From positions 1 through 40,849 of the forward strand of contig CAJUCO010000024.1 in the NCBI GenBank assembly GCA_910585245.1: a stretch of DNA of 40,849 nt, written 5' to 3'. A program made the position numbers and the translations under genes. The stretch comes from an uncultured Oscillibacter sp. GTDB lineage: Bacteria; Bacillota; Clostridia; Oscillospirales; Oscillospiraceae. Below are positions 31,480-38,732 of the stretch, one piece after another. Each line of letters opens with the position of its first letter. Within the stretch, counting starts at the first letter, position 1. A model generated the notes under the pieces. That model made no database searches, was not told the origin of the DNA, and saw only the letters and a list, made by a program, of their open reading frames with translations.

Positions 31480-31953
31480 TCACAGGAAGAGAATGCCGGT
31501 GGGCATGATCATACCCAACAACAGATCGAAGAAAAGGTAAATGATCAGGGGCAGTCCCACCGTGATCCCGGCGATAATCTTCCAGTTCCGCTGCCCCAGG
31601 TAGAGCATTCCGGCGGGCAGGAAGATCACAGTTGAGATGTAAAAGCCGGTGAGGTAGTTGGCCAGGATATAGCCGCCCAGAATTACGCCCATGATGGCCG
31701 CCCGGCCCGCTCCCGCGAAGCTGACAGGCTCGTCCCCTTCTTTCACGTCCGTGCCCCGAAGGCAGGAGATCAGGAAGAGGGTTGCCAAGAAAACGGATAT
31801 GCCGCACATAACCCGGGGAAACAGCTTGGAAGCCGAGTCCTTGATGGCGAAGGAGGCGGCAAAGAAGATCCCGGACCAGGCGTAAATAAAGATACAGGAA
31901 ATGATGTTCCAGTTAAACTTCTTTGTTGGGCTTTTGACTTTCTCACTCTCCAT
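31480..31953 (-). CDS. tctB: Tripartite tricarboxylate transporter small subunit TctB
   Basis: A 157-aa small membrane subunit with four hydrophobic segments: WNIISCIFIYAWSGIFFAASFAI, CGISVFLATLFLISCL, IMGVILGGYILANYLTGFYISTVIFLPAGML and the IAGITVGLPLIIYLFFDLLLGMIMP end, the TctB pattern. The IFFAASFAIKDSASKLFPR stretch resembles the family's conserved first loop. AAGGAGG precedes ATG 31953. TctB families diverge fast, so the call leans on position between TctC and TctA. A 176-bp gap separates it from tctC. Confidence 0.9.
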   Translation of the reverse strand: MESEKVKSPTKKFNWNIISCIFIYAWSGIFFAASFAIKDSASKLFPRVMCGISVFLATLFLISCLRGTDVKEGDEPVSFAGAGRAAIMGVILGGYILANYLTGFYISTVIFLPAGMLYLGQRNWKIIAGITVGLPLIIYLFFDLLLGMIMPTGILFL

Positions 31954-32029
31954 TTTTTTCCTCCTTGAATCAGCGCGCCTGACGCGCCAGGCTTTCAGCC
32001 GCCTCCGGGAGACGGCGGTGATGAGGGTG

Positions 32030-32072
32030 GGGCCGCCGGCATATCTGGAACAGCGAACAATGCCGGCGGCCC
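32030..32072 (-). promoter_or_regulatory. 12-bp stem-loop between tctC and tctB
   Basis: GGGCCGCCGGCA (32030-32041) pairs perfectly with TGCCGGCGGCCC (32061-32072), 19-nt loop. There is no T-run in the leftward direction. Such intercistronic stems often protect upstream mRNA and raise binding-protein levels over permease levels; partial termination is the alternative. Confidence 0.6.
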
Positions 32073-32129
32073 GAAACGTTATTTTACAATGTGTCAGGTA
32101 GTTTGGTCTTGCACGAATCAGTCACCGGA

Positions 32130-33236
32130 TCAGGCCCAGGGATCGGCGTCCCACAGAGCCTTGTAACCGTCGTAGTAGCCCTGGAAGGTCTCGGTGCAGG
32201 TGACATGGTCCATGGTGTCGAAGGGCACGTTCAGGTCTTTGACCTGGGCCAGCACGTCGGGATCGTTGGCAGCGGCCACGAAGCAGTCGGAGAGGTACTG
32301 GATGATGGCGGGATCGGTGCCGGCAGGAGCGGAGATGGCGCGGCTGTTGGCCTGGATGACGTCATAGCCGGATTCCTTGTAGGTGGGAACGTCGGGATAG
32401 AACTCAGAACGCTCCTCGGTACCCACGGCCAGCATCTTGACAGAGCCCTCTTCCATAAAGGTGGTGCAGTCGCCCACGTTCAGGCAGTAGGCGTCGCAGT
32501 GGCCACCGGCCACGGCGGTGAGGATCTCCGCCTCAGAGTTGAAGGGAACCACGTTGAACTCGGCGCCGGAGGCCCGCTCCAGCTGGATGACGCACAGGCC
32601 CTCAGAGCCGTTGACAGAGGTGACGCCGATGGAGATGGTGCCGGGTTTTTCCTTGGCGGCGGTCAGCAGCTCCTCCAAGGTATTGTAGGGGGAGTCGCTC
32701 TTCACGCCCACGGAGCCGGGGTCGGTCATCATGTTGAAGATATACTCCATGTTCTCGGGGAGGTAGTCACGGCCCAGAGTAAGGGCGGTGATGATCTGAG
32801 CAGTAGGGGCAAAGCCGATGGTATAGCCGTCATTTTTGGATTTGATGAAGGAGCTCCAGCCGATATCTCCACTGGCTCCTTCCGGAGATTTGACGACGAT
32901 GCTCTTGCTCCAGCCCTCTTTTTCCTTGATCTTCTCGGCCAGAACGCGGATATACACATCCTGCATGGAGCCGGTGCCGAAGGGATAGATATAGGTGATT
33001 TCCTTGCTGGGGTAGTCCGCGGGAAGACCCTCGGGGCGGGTCACGTTCCAGCTGCTGTCGGCAGAGCTGCTGCCGGAGGAGTCGCCGGAGGAATTGCCGG
33101 AGGAATTGCTGGAGGAGCTCTGTCCGTCGCTTCCTCCGTTGGTGGAGGGAGCGGAGTCGCCGGATTTGCCTCCGCAGGCGGCCAGGGACAGAACCATCAG
33201 TCCGGCCAGGATCAGTGCAACGAGTTTCTTTTTCAT
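32130..33236 (-). CDS. tctC: TctC-type substrate-binding lipoprotein
   Basis: A 368-aa extracytoplasmic binding protein of the Bug/TctC family. The N-terminus is a lipoprotein signal: MKKKLVALILAGLMVLSLAAC with lipobox LAAC and lipidated C21. A long Ser/Gly/Asp linker (about residues 22-65) tethers it to the membrane, as usual in Gram-positives. The mature part begins YPSKEITYIYPFGTGSMQDVYIRVLAEKI, the TctC first strand and loop, and contains GYTIGFAPTAQIITALTLGRDYL and the carboxylate-contact region around SVNGSEGL and AGGHCDAYCLNVGD. AAAGGAG precedes ATG 33236. It probably captures an organic acid for TctAB; the ligand is not predictable here. Confidence 0.94.
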   Translation of the reverse strand: MKKKLVALILAGLMVLSLAACGGKSGDSAPSTNGGSDGQSSSSNSSGNSSGDSSGSSSADSSWNVTRPEGLPADYPSKEITYIYPFGTGSMQDVYIRVLAEKIKEKEGWSKSIVVKSPEGASGDIGWSSFIKSKNDGYTIGFAPTAQIITALTLGRDYLPENMEYIFNMMTDPGSVGVKSDSPYNTLEELLTAAKEKPGTISIGVTSVNGSEGLCVIQLERASGAEFNVVPFNSEAEILTAVAGGHCDAYCLNVGDCTTFMEEGSVKMLAVGTEERSEFYPDVPTYKESGYDVIQANSRAISAPAGTDPAIIQYLSDCFVAAANDPDVLAQVKDLNVPFDTMDHVTCTETFQGYYDGYKALWDADPWA

Positions 33237-33306
33237 GTTTGGTATCTCCTTTTCATCAGTTGTATTTCTACCACCCTATGTGGGGAAAGATAAGGGAAAG
33301 AATGCC

Positions 33307-34224
33307 TCACTTGGGAGTGGCGGGGTTGACGTGGACCATGCAGTGTTTTACCTGGGGATAATCCTCCTCAATGCGGTTGTGGACAGAGTGGGCCACCTGG
33401 TGAGCGTCCAGCAAGATTTTCTGGCCGTCCACGGCGATTTCCACGTCCACGTAGACCCGGTCGCCAAAGAGGCGGGTCTTGACGCTGTCCACATTCAAAA
33501 CGTCCTTTTCCTGGGCGATGGTATTGCAGATTTGCTCCACAAAGTCGTCGTCGCAGGCGCGATCCATCATTTTGTCGATGGCGTCTTTGAAAATGCTGTA
33601 GGCCACCTTGAGGATGAAACCGGCGATTACCAGACTGGCTACGGCGTCCAGCTTGGGGAAGCCCAGGATGGCTCCCAGAATGCCGGCGAAACTGCCGATG
33701 GAGGAGAATGCGTCGGACCTGTGGTCCCAGGCGTTGGCGGTCAGGGCGCTGGAGTTGATTTTTCTGGCGGCCTTGATGGTGTACCAGTACATGGCCTCCT
33801 TGGAGACGACGGACACACCGGCGGCAATCAGGGCCAAAACGCCGGGAACCGCCACAGGCTCCAGTCCGGCGATCTTTTTGATACCCTCGATACCGATGCC
33901 CGCTCCCGCCGCGCACAAAACGAAGGAGAGCAGGATGGAGGCCACGCACTCAAAGCGCTCATGGCCATAGGGATGAGAGTCGTCGGCGTCCTTGCTGGCG
34001 AATTTCATGCTCACCAAAACGATAAAGGTGGCCAGCACGTCGGAGGCGGAGTGGATGCCGTCGGACACCATGGCGCTGGAATGAGCCACGACGCCGGCGA
34101 ACACTTTAAAGGTTGTCAGAAAAACATTTCCAACGATACCCACCAGGGAAACTCTGGTGGAGATTTTTTCCCGGACAGCTGGGTCCAGGACTTGGGGCTG
34201 CTGATTCAAATAAAATCCCTCCAA
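33307..34224 (-). CDS. Cation diffusion facilitator transporter
   Basis: A 305-aa CDF-family exporter of divalent metals (Zn, Fe, Mn, Co). Six membrane helices are visible. The transport-site motifs are DGIHSASD (D55, H58, D62) and DHRSDAF (D167, H168, D171), and SHPYGHERFE marks the helix II-III loop. The C-terminal cytoplasmic domain has VYVDVEIAVDGQKILLDAHQVAHSVHNRIEEDYPQVKHCMVHVNP, the dimerisation/metal-sensing fold with conserved histidines. D-in-place-of-H at the first site position is compatible with Mn/Fe as well as Zn. It lies inside the leftward run, 47 bp after eamA and 70 bp before tctC, an uncommon partner for a carboxylate transporter. Confidence 0.93.
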   Translation of the reverse strand: MEGFYLNQQPQVLDPAVREKISTRVSLVGIVGNVFLTTFKVFAGVVAHSSAMVSDGIHSASDVLATFIVLVSMKFASKDADDSHPYGHERFECVASILLSFVLCAAGAGIGIEGIKKIAGLEPVAVPGVLALIAAGVSVVSKEAMYWYTIKAARKINSSALTANAWDHRSDAFSSIGSFAGILGAILGFPKLDAVASLVIAGFILKVAYSIFKDAIDKMMDRACDDDFVEQICNTIAQEKDVLNVDSVKTRLFGDRVYVDVEIAVDGQKILLDAHQVAHSVHNRIEEDYPQVKHCMVHVNPATPK

Positions 34225-34271
34225 TGGGTGTGGCAGAGTAACTGCCGATTACAAAGGCCGCTTGAGGTATC

Positions 34272-35147
34272 CTAGCCGGCCTTGGGGCGGCCGATCTCCC
34301 GGCTGTTTTTGATGAAGTAAAGCAGTAAGGCAGCCGTTAAGATCAGCGCGATGCCCAAATAACTCCGGGCGCTGATCCGCTCATCCAGAAACACGAAGCC
34401 CAGGATGGCAGAGAAGATGATGCCCGAATAGTTGATGATGCTTACCTCGCCGGGGTTGGTCATTTTATAGGCCTGGGTCAGGGCAACCTGACCGATGCCG
34501 GCGAAGACGCCGATGCCCAGAAGCAAAAGCCACTGCACCGCGTTGGGGAAGATGAAAGAGGAGCCGCTCATCACCAGGCTGAGAAGGCAGGATACCAGGG
34601 AGAAGCAGAAAACGATGGTGGCGTTATGCTCTTTCCCTTTGAGGTAATTGATGATGACATAGGCCGCTCCGGCCCCCGCCGCCGAGAGTACGCCCACCAG
34701 GGCGGGCAGGATGTTCACGTTGAAGCTGGGATTGATCACCAGCACAGAGCCGGCAAAGGCCAGCAGCAGCGCACCCACCTGAACCCGAGTCAAGCGATTT
34801 TTCAGGAACATGGCGGAAAAGACGATGACAAAGAAGGGAGAGCTCCGATGAAGCAGGCTGGCGTCCGCCACATTCATATTAGTGGTGGCGTAGAAATAAC
34901 CCGCCACGCCGATGAAGCCGAAAACGGAGCGCCCCAGCAGGGCCATCCGGTTTCCCTTCTTGCCAAAGGCTGGAACTTTGTCCTTGAAGATTAGGAAGAG
35001 ACCGAAGAACAGGGTGATGAAATTGCGGAAAAACACCTTTTCCATGGTGGGAATTGCTGGGCCGGAGATCTTCACAATGAGCTGCATGATGCTGAAGCTC
35101 AGGGTGGAGACCGTCATCAGTAAAATTGCCCGTTGTTTTGTGCTCAT
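34272..35147 (-). CDS. EamA-family permease (DMT superfamily)
   Basis: A 291-aa ten-helix drug/metabolite transporter with two EamA repeats: the first from MSTKQRAILLMTVSTLSFSIMQLIVKISG to LLLAFAGSVLVINP, the second from ALVGVLSAAGAGAAYVIINYL to YLGIALILTAALLLYFIKN. A conserved glutamate lies in GFVFLDERIS. Such proteins usually export or import small organic metabolites. The frame is open to 35378, but the added residues overlap the UroD-like gene and are basic and low-complexity. ATG 35147 overlaps that gene's stop (ATGA), with GGAGAG upstream. Coupling to the UroD-like enzyme suggests it moves that enzyme's substrate or product. Confidence 0.92.
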   Translation of the reverse strand: MSTKQRAILLMTVSTLSFSIMQLIVKISGPAIPTMEKVFFRNFITLFFGLFLIFKDKVPAFGKKGNRMALLGRSVFGFIGVAGYFYATTNMNVADASLLHRSSPFFVIVFSAMFLKNRLTRVQVGALLLAFAGSVLVINPSFNVNILPALVGVLSAAGAGAAYVIINYLKGKEHNATIVFCFSLVSCLLSLVMSGSSFIFPNAVQWLLLLGIGVFAGIGQVALTQAYKMTNPGEVSIINYSGIIFSAILGFVFLDERISARSYLGIALILTAALLLYFIKNSREIGRPKAG

Positions 35148-36157
35148 CTCTCCACAGCGGCTCTCACTGCGTGCAAGTTCGCGGCGGGGGAGCGGGGGTC
35201 GGCCACACAGCCGGGGCCGATCATCAATCCCTTGCCGCCGACCATGTCGATGGCTTCTTGGATGTGTTTTTTGATCAGAGCGGCGTCGTCGCTGCTGGAC
35301 ATGATGCTGTCGTACTGCAAAGAAGTGCCCACGATGGAGGGACCCTCCCGCAGGCCGCCCAGGAAGACCTTGGAGCACTTCTCCCGGGCCTCTTTCAGGG
35401 TGGGCATGGTCTGACGGTCATGCCAGTTTACCACGTTGCAGGGATAGCTGCTGAGGGTGTCAAACATGACATTCAGACCGTGGATATGAATGACATTGAA
35501 CCAGGTTTCGTCTTTGTAGGCATTGATGACCCGAAGATCATAGGGCTTGCAGAACTCGGCGAACATGACGTCGTCCATCAGGTCGTAGGTTCCGCACTGG
35601 GAGGCGAAGAAGAAACCGCTGACACCGGCTTCAATATTGGCCTTTACAAAGCCGATGGTGGTTTCCGTAATGACTTCCAGAGCCTCGTGGACTACCTCAG
35701 GATGCTCCTTCATATCCGGAATCATGCGGGCGCCGGCCAGCTTTTTCAGCGTGGTGGCGGGGGAGAAAATGGTCTGGATGTAGGGGGTGTTGGGCTTTAC
35801 CAGGCGGTTGAGCCACTGGGCGCAGTGAAGGGTCTTGCCCCAGCTGCCGTGGGTGGGCGCCAGAGGCTGGATGGTCTTGTAGTCCTCCAGGCAGGTGATG
35901 GCGGGGGCCACGATCTCCACTTCTTTGTACTTGTCGCAGAAGATCTCCAGCTTCGTGCCCCAGTCGGGAGTGGTGTAGGCGCCGAAGGGCATCATCTTGA
36001 TGAAGTCAAAATCGTAGGTCTCGTTGAATTCCACCATGGCTTCCGCCAGGGACCGGGGGTCCTGATCGTGCTGGGACAGGTGCATCCAAACGCTGACAGG
36101 GATGCGGTCGGGTTCTTGCCCCGCCAGTACGGCGCGTACGCGCTCTTCTCTGTTCAT
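35144..36157 (-). CDS. Uroporphyrinogen decarboxylase-superfamily enzyme, methyltransferase-like branch
   Basis: A 337-aa member of the URO-D superfamily. The opening MNREERVRAVLAGQEPDRIPVSVW is the pattern of the MtaA/MtbA/UroD-like branch, including corrinoid-dependent methyltransferases. True heme UroD motifs (the RQAGRY-type region) are absent. Where zinc-dependent methyltransferases have H-x-C-G, this protein has HIHG (H224, H226), followed by KVFLGGLREG. Other motifs: FFFASQCGT near 183-190 and VNWHDR near 243. Function is therefore probably methyl transfer or an untyped decarboxylation, not heme synthesis. First gene of the leftward run, divergent from a GntR regulator; CAGGAGG precedes the ATG. 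Confidence 0.88.
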   Translation of the reverse strand: MNREERVRAVLAGQEPDRIPVSVWMHLSQHDQDPRSLAEAMVEFNETYDFDFIKMMPFGAYTTPDWGTKLEIFCDKYKEVEIVAPAITCLEDYKTIQPLAPTHGSWGKTLHCAQWLNRLVKPNTPYIQTIFSPATTLKKLAGARMIPDMKEHPEVVHEALEVITETTIGFVKANIEAGVSGFFFASQCGTYDLMDDVMFAEFCKPYDLRVINAYKDETWFNVIHIHGLNVMFDTLSSYPCNVVNWHDRQTMPTLKEAREKCSKVFLGGLREGPSIVGTSLQYDSIMSSSDDAALIKKHIQEAIDMVGGKGLMIGPGCVADPRSPAANLHAVRAAVER

Positions 36158-36215
36158 AGGTGTTTCCTCCTGTTAAAAAATATATATTATATAGATAAAA
36201 AGCAGATGATAAAAA

Positions 36216-36227
36216 ATAGATATCTAT
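36216..36227. promoter_or_regulatory. Palindromic candidate GntR operator
   Basis: ATAGATATCTAT, a perfect 12-bp palindrome between the divergent UroD-like and gntR genes, in a strongly AT-rich tract; a further ATAGATA occurs at 36191-36197. HutC/GntR regulators typically bind palindromes like this next to their own gene. Confidence 0.5.
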
Positions 36228-36244
36228 ACAATTGCGCGATTCTG

Positions 36245-36273
36245 TTGACGTTTGTAAAGGGGTAATGTATAAT
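36245..36273 (+). promoter_or_regulatory. Promoter of gntR
   Basis: TTGACG (36245-36250), exact 17-bp spacer, perfect TATAAT (36268-36273), 47 bp before the ATG. Confidence 0.8.
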
Positions 36274-36320
36274 TATCCTGCAATGGAAACCCAATACCGT
36301 TCAAAGGGGGACTCAGCGAT

Positions 36321-37052
36321 ATGGAAAATCAGGAAAAATTCATTCCCAATTATATGAAGATCCAAAATTACATTTCCCAAAAAATTGAAAGCGGAGAATA
36401 CCAGGAAGGAACCAAAATTCCCTCAGAGACGGAATTTGCGGAGATGTTTTCCGTTTCCCGCATCACGGCAAACAAAGCCATCAAGGAAATGTCGGTGCTG
36501 GGAATCCTAAACCGGGTGCAGGGCAGGGGGACGTTTGTCAGCGCGAGACAGGTGGTTTCTACCCAATCCAAGGCCTTCGTCTCAGCGGCGAAGCTGACCA
36601 TTACCGGCGTTAGACGGCATCAGTTGTTGCGCTTTCGCATTCTGAAGGCGTCTCCTGAGCTGGCGGAGAAAGCCAACCTTCCGGTGGACGAGCCCTTTTA
36701 CGAGATCATCATGGCCAACGAATCCGGAGAACGGGCGGAATCTTTGGACTACACCTACATCCCATGCACGCTGATCAAGGACATTGCACCGTCCCTGGAG
36801 TATCTCCAGACCCACTTTGTCATGGACTGCCTCAAGGTTCTCCCCAATGTCATTCCCAAGTTCATGAAGATCTTTGTCAACGTGCCCCAGCACGACTTCC
36901 TGCGCTCGGCGGACGAACTGCTGGGGGACAGCGAGGGAAAGCAAATCTGGTGCACGGAGATCTACGATGCGACCATGGTGCTGCTGGGGGCCACGTATAC
37001 CGTGCATCCCGGGTCCACCCAGGATATTCCGCTGTTTACCTTTTCGCTGTAA
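36321..37052 (+). CDS. GntR/HutC-family transcriptional regulator
   Basis: A 243-aa regulator. Residues about 8-75 form the winged helix: YMKIQNYISQKIESGEYQEGTKIPSETEFAEMFSVSRITANKAIKEMSVLGILNRVQGRGTFVS, the GntR signature. Residues about 90-240 are a UTRA ligand-binding domain (LRFRILKASPELAEKANLPVDEPFYEIIMANESGERAESLDYTYIP, closing with DATMVLLGATYTVHPGSTQDIPLFTFSL), so HutC subfamily. Such proteins generally repress a neighbouring catabolic or transport operon until a small ligand binds. It diverges from the UroD-like/EamA/CDF/Tct run across 163 bp, which is the obvious target. CAAAGGGGG precedes the ATG. It has its own terminator. Confidence 0.94.
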   Translation: MENQEKFIPNYMKIQNYISQKIESGEYQEGTKIPSETEFAEMFSVSRITANKAIKEMSVLGILNRVQGRGTFVSARQVVSTQSKAFVSAAKLTITGVRRHQLLRFRILKASPELAEKANLPVDEPFYEIIMANESGERAESLDYTYIPCTLIKDIAPSLEYLQTHFVMDCLKVLPNVIPKFMKIFVNVPQHDFLRSADELLGDSEGKQIWCTEIYDATMVLLGATYTVHPGSTQDIPLFTFSL

Positions 37053-37075
37053 CGGTTCGAAGAGGCAATGTAGCT

Positions 37076-37110
37076 GGGGGCAGGGCATTGGGCCCTGTCC
37101 CCCGGCTTTT
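37076..37110 (+). terminator. Terminator of gntR
   Basis: GGGGGCAGGGC-ATTGG-GCCCTGTCCCCC, 11-bp stem with one G-T pair, followed by GGCTTTT, 23 bp after the stop. Confidence 0.8.
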
Positions 37111-37140
37111 GCCGGAGAGGGGCTTTTATGTACCTGGAAT

Positions 37141-38430
37141 TCAGTCCACCATGATCCGGAGAATTTCCTTGTCGGTCTCCCGCATACCGTCCCGGCCCAG
37201 ACGGCCCACGCTGGCGATCATGTTTTCCACGCCTTTTTTCACAATGCCGTCGCCGCCTTCGAACTGCTGGCCCTGACTGAACATCTCATAGCCCAGGATG
37301 CCGGTGTCCACCGCCAGGGCGATCTTACCGGCGCAGGAGGCCTTGGCGCCGTCGCAAACCACGCCGGAGGAGATGGCCAGAGCATTGACCAGGGTGTGGG
37401 AAATGGCCCGCAGGTCGGCTCCCTTGAGGTAGGCAATGCCGCAACCGGCGGCGGCGCCGGCGCTGATGGCGCCACAGTATGCGGAGAGGCGGCCGATGGG
37501 GGTCTTCTGATGGATGCCCAGCAGATTGGACAGCACCAGGGCCCGGTACATCTTCTCGTCGCCCACGTTCATCGCCCGGGCATAGACCACCACGGGAACA
37601 GAGGCGGTAATGCCCTGGTTTCCGCTTCCGGAGTTGATGATGACGGGGAGCTCGCAGCCGTTCATTCGGGCGTCGCTTCCGGCGGCGGCCATGGCCCGGG
37701 CCTTCAACCGGAGGGCGTCCTCGCCGCTGATGTTGGGATGAGAGGACAGGAGGACAGAACCGATATTGGCTCCATAGTCGTTTTTCAGGCCCTCTTCGGC
37801 AATGGTCATGTTATAGGAGATCTGCTGGTCCAGCAGCGCTTTCACATCGGCCACATCCACGGTTTCGGCGAAATCGTAAATCAGTTCCACACTGAGGAAA
37901 GAGCGGTCCGTAAGGCCGTCGTCACCGGAGACGGCAACTTCCACGGAGTGCTGCACCTGGCCGTCTTTTTCAATGAGGACGATATTGGTGTGATAGTCGG
38001 CGATACGCACTTTGGCGTAGGAGTCTCCCTTGTAGGCGGTAATAACAATATCAAAGATCAGGGGGCTGTTGGCAACCTGGACGGAGATGTCCGTGGACTC
38101 CATAAATTGCTTGATCTGTTTTTGCTGGTCCTCGGTAACGTCGGCAATGACTTCCAACTGCTTCTCGGCGTCTCCGGCCACAATGCCTGCGGCAGTGGCG
38201 GCGGGGATTCCCCGAAGATGTCCCGTATTGGGGACGATTACGCTTTTTACGTTTTTGATGATGTTGCCGCTGGCCTCCACAATCACCCGTTCAGGTAACG
38301 CTCCCAGGGTCTTGCGGGCCACGGCCGCGCAATAGGCCACGGCAATGGGCTCGGTGCAGCCCATTGCGGGCAGCAGTTCCTCTCCCAGGATGTCCAGACA
38401 CTTTTGATAATTGGGGTCTGTTTTTAACAT
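37141..38430 (-). CDS. cyuA: L-cysteine desulfidase / serine dehydratase-like, CyuA (UPF0597) family
   Basis: A 429-aa member of the UPF0597/CyuA family, oxygen-sensitive [4Fe-4S] enzymes that convert L-cysteine to pyruvate, ammonia and sulfide. Motifs: GCTEPIAVAY at residues 24-33 (C25 a probable cluster ligand or catalytic cysteine), EASGNIIKNVKSV near 51-63, NTGHLRGIPAA, the GSGNQGITASVPV loop, and CGISAGAAAGCGIAYL with further cysteines. The length matches the family. It carries its own perfect consensus promoter and an AGGAGG-like site (TTGGAGGAATC) before the ATG; there is no cyuP-type transporter or cyuR beside it. Convergent with gntR and divergent from the MATE gene. Cysteine versus serine specificity is not decidable by eye. 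Confidence 0.9.
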   Translation of the reverse strand: MLKTDPNYQKCLDILGEELLPAMGCTEPIAVAYCAAVARKTLGALPERVIVEASGNIIKNVKSVIVPNTGHLRGIPAATAAGIVAGDAEKQLEVIADVTEDQQKQIKQFMESTDISVQVANSPLIFDIVITAYKGDSYAKVRIADYHTNIVLIEKDGQVQHSVEVAVSGDDGLTDRSFLSVELIYDFAETVDVADVKALLDQQISYNMTIAEEGLKNDYGANIGSVLLSSHPNISGEDALRLKARAMAAAGSDARMNGCELPVIINSGSGNQGITASVPVVVYARAMNVGDEKMYRALVLSNLLGIHQKTPIGRLSAYCGAISAGAAAGCGIAYLKGADLRAISHTLVNALAISSGVVCDGAKASCAGKIALAVDTGILGYEMFSQGQQFEGGDGIVKKGVENMIASVGRLGRDGMRETDKEILRIMVD

Positions 38431-38511
38431 ATTCTGATTCCTCCAATTCTATCTACCGATGCGTACCAAAGTGGAAGGATGGCGATATGACTCGATCCAA
38501 CTTTACTCTTA

Positions 38512-38540
38512 ATTATAAAGACATATTTATAATTTGTCAA
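38512..38540 (-). promoter_or_regulatory. Perfect consensus promoter of cyuA
   Basis: Read leftward: TTGACA (38540-38535), exact 17-bp spacer, TATAAT (38517-38512). All 12 consensus bases match. The leader is about 75 nt. The 302-bp gap to the MATE gene holds this promoter and the one listed next, and nothing else recognised. Confidence 0.9.
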
Positions 38541-38566
38541 TCCCGTCAAAGCTACAAAAATCCAAC

Positions 38567-38595
38567 TTGCTTTTTTGTCAAAATGAGACTACAAT
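38567..38595 (+). promoter_or_regulatory. Candidate promoter of the MATE gene
   Basis: TTGCTT (38567-38572), 17-bp spacer, TACAAT (38590-38595), 137 bp ahead of the ATG. The -10 is 5/6, the -35 only 3/6. Confidence 0.45.
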
Positions 38596-38732
38596 AAAGG
38601 GGACAGGTTTGGAAAAGCCTTGTCGATTTTGTTTATATAGGCGCGTTTTCCTGTTTGTGCAATTGGCTCTTACAGGAAAATCTTCCAAAAATATAAAGAC
38701 AACTGTTTGTGTTTACATTGCGGAGGGATATT

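Noticed and set aside
35148..35378. N-terminal extension of the EamA permease (77 codons)
   Set aside because: Lies inside the UroD-like gene in another frame and is basic low-complexity sequence.
35126..36265. 379-aa rightward frame across the UroD-like gene
   Set aside because: Antisense shadow; composition unlike a real protein and the opposite strand has a clear family match.
36874..38298. 474-aa rightward frame across gntR end and cyuA
   Set aside because: Antisense shadow of cyuA; low-complexity Gly/His/Asp composition, no ribosome site.
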